NCBI GenBank assembly: GCA_030150665.1
Contig: JASLFJ010000102.1
Coordinates: 1 to 14,586, forward strand
Source: Enterococcaceae bacterium
Lineage (GTDB): Bacteria; Bacillota; Bacilli; Lactobacillales; Catellicoccaceae
Length of the DNA stretch: 14,586 bases
Reading direction: 5' to 3'
Positions 1 through 7,211 of the stretch are shown in pieces. Position numbers and translations under genes: made by a program. A model generated the notes under the pieces. That model did no database searches. It was not told the origin of the DNA and saw only the letters and a list, made by a program, of their open reading frames with translations. Within the stretch, counting starts at the first letter, position 1. Every line of letters begins with the position of its first letter.

Positions 1-3000
1 GAGCTATCACAACATAAATTATACCTAGAAGTTATTTATCCTTATATTAATCATTTACTAAAAGATATAGTCAATATATATAAAATAATAGAAAATGAAG
101 CGTTACCTTATATATCATCAAACAAACATTATGAATTATATCAAGATGAACAAAAATTTTTTACTAATTTACTAGATTCTTATACTTCTGATTTATCTAA
201 TGAATCATTATTAGATTGGATTTGTTCTATAACCCGTTGGGAATTTAAAAGGTTCCCTATAAATAAAAAAGAAGAAGAGAAAGAATTTCACCAATTATTT
301 AAAAATTATAGAGAAGTAATCAAAGATATTTTTCAAGATATTAATCATATTATGAATGATTCATTTTTTGATATTATTCAAATTACAAAAAATTCTATTC
401 CTATGATTGAAAAACTATCTGAAACATGTCAATTATTAGATCAAGCATTTTTTAATTGGAAAATAGAACATAATCAATATGATTTTAATGATTTAGAACA
501 TCTAACATTAGCTATTTTAACTACTTCAATCAATGGAAGATATCCTGCACAAGACTATTATAAAGAAAAGTTTGAAGAATTATTAATTGATGAATATCAA
601 GATATTAATGAATTACAAGAAACAATTTTAACAAGTATTGCTCGATATGATGAATATGATCATAAACCTATGAATATGTTTATGGTAGGTGATATGAAAC
701 AGTCTATTTATGGATTTAGACTGGCAGATCCAACATTATTTTTAAGTAAATACTATGATTTTGCAAAAAAAGATGATCCATTACAAGAAAGAATTTTATT
801 AAAAGAGAATTTTCGATCAGGAAAAAATATTATTACTTTTACAAATATGATATTTGAACAATTAATGGATCAACACTTAGGTCAAATCGATTATGAAAAA
901 AATGAATATTTAATATGTGGGTCTGCACCTCATCAATTAAAATTTCCTAATCGTCCTTTAGAGCTTATTATTTGTGACAATCAAAATGAACTTTCTTTAG
1001 AAGATTTGCATATATCAGCAGAAAAGAACCATCAATTAGAAAATTTAATAGCTACAGCAAATCGAGAATATATTTATACTGCTATTAAAATCAAACAAAT
1101 GATCCAAGAACAATATCTTGTTTATGATAAAAAAATAAAAGATTATCGGCCTGTTGAATATCGAGATATTGTATTATTAACACAAACAAAAACAGAGTAT
1201 CAACAATTAGCTGAAATTTTTGAGTTTTTTGATATTCCATTATATGTCACGAATAAATTAAATTATTTTCAATCTCATGAAATTCAAACAATTCTTTCTT
1301 TATTAAAAATTATTGACAATCCTTATCAAGATATTCCCTTAGTTTCTGTTCTTAGATCCCCAATTGTAGGACTTTCCGAACAAGATTTACTACATATTCG
1401 AAATATTGATCAAGTACTACTAGATCTTCAAAAATATGATACAACAGATACTTATTATTTAAACTCTATTGTTAATTATATTCATGCTTTTGAATCTCAA
1501 TCAATATCATATCCATTTCAAGAAACGATTATAAAAAAACTAAAAGATTTTCTAAGCCATTTAAATCATTGGAGAGACTTTTCTAAAACTCATAATTTAT
1601 CAGAATTAATTTGGAATATTTATGATATAACTGGATACTTAGATTATGTAGGTGGTCTTTTAAATGGAGAACAAAAACAAATTAATCTGCATGCATTGTA
1701 TGAGCGAGCTAGTTTATATGAAGCAAAACAATTTAAGGGATTATATGCTTTTATTCAATTCATCGAACGTCTCCAAAAACAAAAAAAAGATCTTGCAGAA
1801 CCGATACTTATCAGTGAACAAGATAATGTTGTGCGTGTAATGACGATTCATGCAAGTAAAGGATTAGAATTTCCAATTGTCTTCTTTATGAATTTAGGAA
1901 AATCATTTAATCTTATTGATTTAAATCAAAATTATATTTTTGATGATCACTATGGTTTAGGTGTTAAATATTTAGACCTTGATCAAAGGTTAGTCATTCC
2001 TACACTACCATTTTTAGCTCTTCAAATTTTAAAAAAGGAAAAATTAATTTCTGAAGAATATCGAAAGTTATATGTAGCAATGACTCGTGCAGAGCAACAA
2101 TTATTTTTAGTAAGTTCTTGGCACCCATCAAAAAATGAAGTTCTATTTCCAGAATTATGCAACCTAGAACAAGAAGGTTTATTACAAAAAAAATCAACTG
2201 CTCATAAATTACCCTATTATGTAAGATTTACTAAAATGGTTCCTATATATTTATTGTTAGCTATATTAAAACAAAAAACAAAAAAACAACAAGAAATTTT
2301 ATCGTTAAATGACTATAAAGAACTATCTGAATTAATAAAACTTCAATTAATTCAACCCGACTATTTAATAGAACTGATTCAAAATAGTTTATCTATTCGT
2401 AACATAGAAGAAGAACCCCTTCATTGGAGTTTTGAAGCATTAACATCTTTAGTCAATCGTAGTAAAGACATTTTAAATTATAAATATCCTTATAATATCG
2501 CTACCATGACTTCTAGTTATCAATCCGTTTCAGAATTAAAACGAACATTTGAAGATCCGGATCAATTATCTTTAAGTTATCAAAATATAGATCAAGGTTA
2601 TTTTTCAATTGCTAAATTTACTACAGATACATTAAAAGAACCAGAATTTGTATTAAAACAAAGTATTAATAAAGATCCTGCAGCTATCGGTAAAGCTACG
2701 CATCTGTTATTGCAACTATTACCTCTAGATCAAGGATCTATTACTCAACAAATGTTGAGCGATTTTGTTCAAACACTTGTTGAAAAGCAATTTTTACCGA
2801 TAGAGTTAAGTAAAATGCTTCCTTTAAAACATATTGTGACTTTTTTTCAAACAGATTTTGGTCAAGAATTGCAAAAAAATCATCAATATTTGCATCGAGA
2901 AAAAACATTTTCTATGCTCATACCAGCACAAGAATTATTTAAAGAAACAAAACAGTTAAAAGATGAAATTCTAATACACGGAATTATTGATGGTTATTTG

Positions 3001-3207
3001 GAATATGAAGATCATATTGTTTTATTTGACTATAAAACAGATTATATTAATCCAAATCATTTAGCTCAAGAACAACAAAGAATCCTTCAAAAATATCAAG
3101 GCCAACTCTATCTTTATAAAAAAGCTTTAGAAATAAGTGAACATAAACCTGTTACTCGTGTTGAATTAGTACTTTTAAGTCTAGGAAAATCTATTACATT
3201 AACTTAA
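1..3207 (+). CDS. addA: ATP-dependent helicase/nuclease subunit A (AddA/RexA), 5'-truncated by the window edge
   Basis: The frame is open from base 1 with no stop, so the gene begins upstream and ATG 352 is internal. 1068 residues are visible; the family has about 1200-1250, so only the N-terminal part with Walker A is missing. AddA is the 3'-5' helicase and one of the two nucleases of AddAB (RexAB in lactic acid bacteria), which resects double-strand ends up to Chi for RecA loading. UvrD-type motifs are in order: DEYQD (Walker B, 589-603), VGDMKQSIYGFR (about 685-720), ENFRSG (805-822), VMTIHASKGLEFP (about 1837-1875) and YVAMTRAEQQL (about 2071-2103). The C-terminal RecB-family nuclease is intact: GKATH (about 2689-2703), GIIDGY (about 2980-3000), DYKTD (3028-3042), then a QxxLYLY segment. 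addB would be expected just upstream. The 3' end overlaps the convergent rnhA-like gene by 14 bp. Confidence 0.95.
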   Translation, partial: ELSQHKLYLEVIYPYINHLLKDIVNIYKIIENEALPYISSNKHYELYQDEQKFFTNLLDSYTSDLSNESLLDWICSITRWEFKRFPINKKEEEKEFHQLFKNYREVIKDIFQDINHIMNDSFFDIIQITKNSIPMIEKLSETCQLLDQAFFNWKIEHNQYDFNDLEHLTLAILTTSINGRYPAQDYYKEKFEELLIDEYQDINELQETILTSIARYDEYDHKPMNMFMVGDMKQSIYGFRLADPTLFLSKYYDFAKKDDPLQERILLKENFRSGKNIITFTNMIFEQLMDQHLGQIDYEKNEYLICGSAPHQLKFPNRPLELIICDNQNELSLEDLHISAEKNHQLENLIATANREYIYTAIKIKQMIQEQYLVYDKKIKDYRPVEYRDIVLLTQTKTEYQQLAEIFEFFDIPLYVTNKLNYFQSHEIQTILSLLKIIDNPYQDIPLVSVLRSPIVGLSEQDLLHIRNIDQVLLDLQKYDTTDTYYLNSIVNYIHAFESQSISYPFQETIIKKLKDFLSHLNHWRDFSKTHNLSELIWNIYDITGYLDYVGGLLNGEQKQINLHALYERASLYEAKQFKGLYAFIQFIERLQKQKKDLAEPILISEQDNVVRVMTIHASKGLEFPIVFFMNLGKSFNLIDLNQNYIFDDHYGLGVKYLDLDQRLVIPTLPFLALQILKKEKLISEEYRKLYVAMTRAEQQLFLVSSWHPSKNEVLFPELCNLEQEGLLQKKSTAHKLPYYVRFTKMVPIYLLLAILKQKTKKQQEILSLNDYKELSELIKLQLIQPDYLIELIQNSLSIRNIEEEPLHWSFEALTSLVNRSKDILNYKYPYNIATMTSSYQSVSELKRTFEDPDQLSLSYQNIDQGYFSIAKFTTDTLKEPEFVLKQSINKDPAAIGKATHLLLQLLPLDQGSITQQMLSDFVQTLVEKQFLPIELSKMLPLKHIVTFFQTDFGQELQKNHQYLHREKTFSMLIPAQELFKETKQLKDEILIHGIIDGYLEYEDHIVLFDYKTDYINPNHLAQEQQRILQKYQGQLYLYKKALEISEHKPVTRVELVLLSLGKSITLT

Positions 3208-3601
3208 GCAAACCTTGTTTGGCAAGTTGATCTGCTCCTTTATTTTCTTTTTCAGGAATCCATTTAAAAAATATTAATCGATGAGAATGGTGAATCAGTT
3301 GATTAATTTTTCTTAAATAAGCTTTAAAATGCTCATTTTTTGTAAAATTTTTATCAATAGTTTGAATAACAATTTTACTATCTGAATGAATCCATATAAT
3401 ATGATCTGTCATGGGTTGTTTATTTATCCATTCAAGTGCATAAATAACAGCTTCAAATTCTGCTTCATGATTTGTATATGTGTTTTTAAGAGGATGACTT
3501 ATTTGTTGATATTCTTTAGTATGTGTGTTTAAAATAACCATACCAATAGCGCTAGGTCCAGGATTTCCTTTTGTTGCAGCATCTACATAAATTTTATACA
3601 T
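3194..3601 (-). CDS. RNase HI-like protein (YpdQ/RnhA family)
   Basis: This 135-residue single-domain RNase H fold would hydrolyse the RNA strand of RNA:DNA hybrids if active. The acidic catalytic set is present: D7 (YVDAATKGNPGP), E48 (NHEAEFEA), D74 (HSDSK) and D124 (KGADQLAK). The flexible His loop of E. coli RNase HI is absent: the region reads WIPEKENKGAD with no His. The basic protrusion is also missing, as in the short Gram-positive YpdQ/YpeP type. It could therefore be a weak or specialised nuclease rather than the main RNase H, which in Firmicutes is usually HII or HIII. ATG at 3601 has a good RBS (aggag, complement of 3609-3613). Its stop lies inside the 3' end of addA, with 14 bp shared on opposite strands, and it is divergent from the EbsA-like gene. 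The gene symbol is left empty because activity is uncertain. Confidence 0.88.
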   Translation of the reverse strand: MYKIYVDAATKGNPGPSAIGMVILNTHTKEYQQISHPLKNTYTNHEAEFEAVIYALEWINKQPMTDHIIWIHSDSKIVIQTIDKNFTKNEHFKAYLRKINQLIHHSHRLIFFKWIPEKENKGADQLAKQGLLKLM

Positions 3602-3620
3602 TTAAACTCTCCTATCTAAA

Positions 3621-3649
3621 TTCACTTTTAAAATATTAAAATATATTAA
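3621..3649 (+). promoter_or_regulatory. Weak sigma-A promoter candidate for the EbsA-like gene
   Basis: TTCACT (3621-3626), a 17-bp spacer and TATTAA (3644-3649) match the consensus at 4/6 in each box. It lies in the 80-bp divergent region between the RNase HI-like gene and the small membrane-protein gene. The region is almost pure A/T, so chance matches are likely. Confidence 0.3.
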
Positions 3650-3681
3650 TGATTTATGTTATTAGGAAGTAGTGTGATTTC

Positions 3682-4083
3682 ATGTGTTCAAAAAAGTATT
3701 TTTATTTGCCTGATTATACCACATTTTTTATTTATTGGTCAGTTACTATTAGTACAGTACTTTTAACTGTTGTAAGTATTTTAGAGACCATTGATTTTTC
3801 TGTAGGAACTATTATTTTAAGTATTTTATTAATTATTATATTTTTACTTTTAATTTACTACCATACACATTTTTATATTAAAATATGTTCAAATCAACTA
3901 CATATTCATTATTTTTATCGAAAAAAAAGGATCATTCCTATAAAAAATATAAAATCTGTTACCATTAATAAACATAAATTAATCATTACTTATACTAATG
4001 AAAAGCAAAAGTTACAAAGTTATTCTATTATTCTTTACTATAAAGGAATTAAAGCTGTAACTACATTTTTAAAAAAAAATTAA
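3682..4083 (+). CDS. EbsA-like small membrane protein
   Basis: This 133-residue protein has an aromatic, hydrophilic start, two predicted membrane helices (about residues 13-34 and 40-60) and a cytoplasmic-looking basic beta-rich tail. The tail resembles a bacterial PH-like domain (YIKICSNQLHIHYF, then KKRIIPIKNIKSV). Size, two-helix topology and tail fit the EbsA family of Lactobacillales, named from the enterococcal ebs locus, where it was once called pore-forming; its molecular role is not established. A TAG at 3670-3672 is the nearest in-frame stop upstream, so ATG 3682 is the first possible start. An AGGAAG at 3664-3669 lies 12 nt upstream, a slightly long spacing. The gene ends in a run of nine A (4071-4079) just before the TAA. 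A generic YcxB- or PH-type membrane protein is the alternative. Confidence 0.65.
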   Translation: MCSKKYFYLPDYTTFFIYWSVTISTVLLTVVSILETIDFSVGTIILSILLIIIFLLLIYYHTHFYIKICSNQLHIHYFYRKKRIIPIKNIKSVTINKHKLIITYTNEKQKLQSYSIILYYKGIKAVTTFLKKN

Positions 4084-4085
4084 TA

Positions 4086-4130
4086 TTTACAATGATATTA
4101 TTAGGGTTTTTAATAAAAACATAGTATAAT
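4086..4130 (+). promoter_or_regulatory. Candidate tandem promoters of cfa
   Basis: Two overlapping candidates precede cfa. The first is TTTACA (4086-4091), 17 bp, TTTAAT (4109-4114), with 5/6 matches in both boxes. The second is a perfect TATAAT (4125-4130), but its -35 region (TTAGGG, 4101-4106) is poor. Downstream, ATTAAAC and GTTTTAAT around 4140-4161 form an imperfect inverted repeat in the 5' leader. Tandem promoters would fit the growth-phase control known for cfa in other bacteria, but this is inferred from motifs only. Confidence 0.5.
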
Positions 4131-4191
4131 AAGGCTATTAATTAAACTAATTAAGTTTTAATAACGAACTATTAAAAGGAGCCGACGTATT

Positions 4192-5373
4192 ATGTTAACA
4201 AAACAGATTTATAAAAAACTATTTAAAACAGATATAGGGATCGGATTTCGCATCATTTATTGGGATGGCAGTGAAGAAACGTATGGGACAGAACCGATAA
4301 AATTTACATTGAAATTTAATAAAGAAATTCCAATAAAACAAATTTTATCAGATCCATCTATTACTTTAGGTGAAGCCTATATGCATAAAGATATTGATCT
4401 TATTTCAGATGATCCTTTTGCATTAGAAAAAATTATTAAGTATGCATTTGAACATAAAGATAAATTTTTAAAAAATAATAAAGTAGGATCATTATTACCT
4501 AAAAAAATGACACATTCTAAAAAGGAATCTAAAGATTATATAGCTGCACATTATGATATTGGTAATGATTTTTATAAATTATGGCTAGATCCAACAATGA
4601 CTTATTCTGGAGCTTACTTTGCTAGAGAAGATATGACCCTTGAAGAAGCACAATATGCTAAAGTAGAGCATATTTTAAATAAGCTTAATATTCAATCTGG
4701 AGAAAAATTATTGGATATTGGTTGTGGATGGGGAACATTAATTTTTACAGCGGCTAAAAAATATGGTGCTCATGCTACAGGAATTACATTAAGTGAAGAA
4801 CAGTATCATTTTGTTAAAGCAAAGATTGAATCTGAAGGTCTAACAGACCAAATGGAAGTTTTCTTAATGGATTATAGAGATTTACCAAAATCTTCATTTG
4901 ACAAAATCAGTAGTGTTGGTATGATTGAGCATGTTGGAAAAGAAAATATTGATATTTACTTTAAAACTATTCATGATTTATTAGTACCTAAAGGAAGTGC
5001 ATTGATTCAAGGGATTACGGGTCAGGAAAAAGGAGGTACAAATAGCTGGTTTGAAAAGTATATTTTCCCAGGAGGATATATGCCAGGTTTAGCAGAAGTA
5101 GTTACCTCAATTACACAACATGATTTACAATTAATTGATTTAGAAAGTTTACGTCGTCACTATCAAAAAACATTAGAAATTTGGACAGAAAATTTTCATA
5201 AGCAACTGGATGAAATTTCTAAAACAAAAGATGAAACATTTATTCGTATGTGGGATTTATATTTACAATCTTCTGCAGGCTCATTTGCATCAGGAAATAT
5301 TGATTTAATACAATATTTGATGACAAAAGGCGTTAATAATGAATTACCAATGACACGTGAATACATGTTATAA
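4192..5373 (+). CDS. cfa: Cyclopropane-fatty-acyl-phospholipid synthase
   Basis: This SAM-dependent enzyme adds a methylene bridge across cis double bonds of unsaturated acyl chains in membrane phospholipids, usually under acid or stationary-phase stress. At 393 residues it is typical of Gram-positive Cfa. It has an N-terminal lipid-binding domain (about 1-110), then the Rossmann methyltransferase with YDIGNDFY (121-128), LLDIGCGWG (173-181), GITLSEEQ (197-204), SVGMIEHVG (241-249) and the KYIFPGGYMP loop (289-298). By my alignment to E. coli Cfa, E246 (E239) and Y324 (Y317) are kept. C139 is replaced by G140 (YSGAYF) and H266 by Q273 (LIQGITG). The start ATG has AAAAGGAG (4175-4182) 9 nt upstream. 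The gene looks monocistronic: its own promoter region precedes it and a strong terminator follows. Confidence 0.93.
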   Translation: MLTKQIYKKLFKTDIGIGFRIIYWDGSEETYGTEPIKFTLKFNKEIPIKQILSDPSITLGEAYMHKDIDLISDDPFALEKIIKYAFEHKDKFLKNNKVGSLLPKKMTHSKKESKDYIAAHYDIGNDFYKLWLDPTMTYSGAYFAREDMTLEEAQYAKVEHILNKLNIQSGEKLLDIGCGWGTLIFTAAKKYGAHATGITLSEEQYHFVKAKIESEGLTDQMEVFLMDYRDLPKSSFDKISSVGMIEHVGKENIDIYFKTIHDLLVPKGSALIQGITGQEKGGTNSWFEKYIFPGGYMPGLAEVVTSITQHDLQLIDLESLRRHYQKTLEIWTENFHKQLDEISKTKDETFIRMWDLYLQSSAGSFASGNIDLIQYLMTKGVNNELPMTREYML

Positions 5374-5376
5374 TAA

Positions 5377-5406
5377 AAAACACCTTGGAATATTCCAAGG
5401 TGTTTT
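5377..5406. terminator. Rho-independent terminator after cfa (perfect palindrome)
   Basis: The arms AAAACACCTTGGAAT (5377-5391) and ATTCCAAGGTGTTTT (5392-5406) are perfect reverse complements. They form a GC-containing stem with a T tract, three bases after the cfa stop. The A-rich flank on the other side means it could act in both directions, but no minus-strand gene approaches it. Confidence 0.92.
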
Positions 5407-5428
5407 CCTAATCTTTTTATTTATAGAA

Positions 5429-5457
5429 TTCACATCAAACTATAAAACTGATATGAT
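5429..5457 (+). promoter_or_regulatory. Extended -10 promoter opening the TPR-to-pgsA gene block
   Basis: TTCACA (5429-5434), exactly 17 bp, then TGaTATGAT with the extended -10 TG at 5449-5450 and TATGAT at 5452-5457. Transcription would begin near 5464, after the first in-frame ATG (5460) of the next gene. This bears on the choice of that gene's start. Confidence 0.68.
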
Positions 5458-5489
5458 AAATGATAAATAAAAAAAGAAAGAGTGAGTTT

Positions 5490-6788
5490 TTGGATACATT
5501 AATAAATCTACTAAATGATGATCAAGATCATCAAAATAAAAATACATTAATTAAAGAAATTAACAGCTATTTAAATCAGATCGATATTTCTATAGATGAG
5601 TTATTGCTGATATTATTAAATGAAGGGTATATTACTGAAACAGAATTATTTTTATCGTATATTGAAGAGTTAGATATACCATTATCAGAAGATTTAGTTC
5701 ATTTGTATTATGCAATGATATATATCCAAATAGGCGCACTAGAAGATGCACAACAACATCTTCTTTATATTGATCAAAATAGTGATTATTATATTACTAA
5801 ATTATGGGTAGAAGTAGATCTTTATGATTTATTAAATATTCCTGATGTGACGGAATATAAACTTTTAGAACTTAAACAATATGATTCTGATCATAAAGCC
5901 GTGTTTATGGCTCTTGGTGATTTTTATTTTGCTGAACAGAAATTAGATTTAGCACTTGATTATTATAAGAAAATAGAAGATAATCCTGATCAGAGTGCCT
6001 ATCATCAAGATATGTTACAACAAAAAATCATTGATATTTATATGTTACAAAAAGATTATGAACAAGCAGAACCACTTCTTCGTACATTAATTCAACAGTT
6101 AAAACCGATAGAGCCAATACCTTATTATCAACTCAGTCTTATTTATTATGATCAACAACAATATGATCAAGCCTTTCATTTGATTGAAACAGCTTTAAAA
6201 TATGCGGATTATTTAATACATCCTATTGCAACATTTTATGAGCATTTAGCACATATTTATCTTCAACAAAAAAAATTAAAAGAAGCTGAAACAGCAATGT
6301 TAAAAGCTATAAAATTCGATCCTTATCAAACAATCTACTGTGAGCAGTTATCCTATATACTTACATTACAAAATAAGCACCAAGAAGCGTTAACCATATT
6401 AGAAGAACTTATTGAAAAAGAACCTGATAATATGACCATATTAAGACAATGGGCAGAACTTGCGCTACACTTAGAACAATTTGACCTAATGATTAACATA
6501 TTAGCATGTAATAAATATGCTGAAGCAGATCCTTATTTACAATGGCTATTAGCTAAATCTTATCAAGAACAAGAGCAAATAAAACAAGCTCAAGCTGCTT
6601 ATCAACGTGCAGCGATAGAATTATCAACGCATTTAGCATTTATTCAAGATTATAGTTTATTTTTATACGAACAAGGAAATACGACACAAGCCAAGAAATG
6701 GTTTCAACAGTATCAACAGTATCAAACAGAAGCACAAGATCCGTTTCTTGAGTGGGTTTTAAGATATCAGGAAGAGGAGTTTGAATAA
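5490..6788 (+). CDS. Tetratricopeptide repeat protein (YpiA-like)
   Basis: The protein is all alpha-helical and consists of degenerate TPR units over nearly its whole length (432 residues from this start). Clear repeats include the units with FMALGDFYFAEQKLDLALDYY, PYYQLSLIYYDQQQYDQAF, YEHLAHIYLQQKKLKEAE and SYILTLQNKHQEALTILEE. There is no signal peptide, membrane helix or catalytic motif, so it is a cytosolic scaffold of unknown partner, resembling B. subtilis YpiA and lactic acid bacterial homologues. The start is uncertain. ATG 5460 has no visible RBS and lies upstream of the predicted transcription start. TTG 5490 has a partial RBS (AAGAG, 5478-5482) 7 nt before it, and gives a protein beginning directly with the first helix. 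If 5460 is used the product is 442 residues. mazG-like follows after 6 bp. Confidence 0.85.
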   Translation: MDTLINLLNDDQDHQNKNTLIKEINSYLNQIDISIDELLLILLNEGYITETELFLSYIEELDIPLSEDLVHLYYAMIYIQIGALEDAQQHLLYIDQNSDYYITKLWVEVDLYDLLNIPDVTEYKLLELKQYDSDHKAVFMALGDFYFAEQKLDLALDYYKKIEDNPDQSAYHQDMLQQKIIDIYMLQKDYEQAEPLLRTLIQQLKPIEPIPYYQLSLIYYDQQQYDQAFHLIETALKYADYLIHPIATFYEHLAHIYLQQKKLKEAETAMLKAIKFDPYQTIYCEQLSYILTLQNKHQEALTILEELIEKEPDNMTILRQWAELALHLEQFDLMINILACNKYAEADPYLQWLLAKSYQEQEQIKQAQAAYQRAAIELSTHLAFIQDYSLFLYEQGNTTQAKKWFQQYQQYQTEAQDPFLEWVLRYQEEEFE

Positions 6789-6794
6789 TAGTCT

Positions 6795-7151
6795 ATGAAC
6801 AGCAAAGAAAATAAAACTTTAGCATCTATGCAGGAAGAAGTAGATCAATATATACAACAATTTGAAGTCGGTTATTTTTCTCCACTAGCTCAAATGGTTC
6901 AATTAACAGAAGAAGTTGGAGAATTAGCTCGTGAAATCCAACATTATTATGGAGAAAAATTAAAAAAAGACGAATTAACAACATCAAATAAACATCATCC
7001 AGTCCATGAAGAATTAGGAGATGTACTTATTGCTGTGATTATTTTAGCAAATGCTTTAGATATTGATTTAACAGAGGCTTTTTCTAAAAATATGCATAAG
7101 TTTTATACACGTGATGCTCATCGTTTTAAACGTAAAAGTGATATTAAATAA
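6795..7151 (+). CDS. MazG-like nucleotide pyrophosphohydrolase (YpjD family)
   Basis: This 118-residue all-alpha NTP pyrophosphohydrolase would convert non-canonical or excess (d)NTPs to NMP and PPi (nucleotide-pool house-cleaning). The Mg-binding signature is complete: EEVGE (E39, E40, E43) and EELGD (E72, E73, D76). MQEEVDxYIxQFxxGYFxPL near the N-terminus is typical of the single-domain YpjD type, as opposed to the two-domain E. coli MazG. An in-frame TAG at 6789-6791 fixes ATG 6795 as the earliest start. The only Shine-Dalgarno-like stretch (GAAGAGGAG, ending at 6779) is 15 nt upstream inside the TPR gene, so translation may depend on coupling to the TPR stop at 6786-6788. The substrate cannot be read from sequence. 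Confidence 0.88.
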   Translation: MNSKENKTLASMQEEVDQYIQQFEVGYFSPLAQMVQLTEEVGELAREIQHYYGEKLKKDELTTSNKHHPVHEELGDVLIAVIILANALDIDLTEAFSKNMHKFYTRDAHRFKRKSDIK

Positions 7152-7211
7152 AATAGATCTTATGATATATGAATTATAGATAATAATATCATCGATATAA
7201 AAGGAGTTTTT

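Noticed and set aside
352..354. ATG 352 as the start of addA
   Set aside because: The same frame is open back to base 1, with family-like sequence and no RBS at 352; the gene starts upstream of the window.
1782..1789. Runs of eight A in addA (also near 2187) as slippage or frameshift sites
   Set aside because: The frame continues intact through them, and such runs are frequent in AT-rich coding DNA; no programmed frameshift signal accompanies them.
2000..2197. 65-codon open frame on the minus strand inside addA
   Set aside because: It is antisense to the conserved AddA helicase region, and its product has low complexity from AT-rich codons with no RBS or family resemblance.
7162..7192. Inverted repeat ATGATAT-N17-ATATCAT between the mazG-like gene and cca
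   Set aside because: The stem is A/T-dominated with a long loop and no T tract, so it is not a credible terminator; such repeats are common by chance at this composition.
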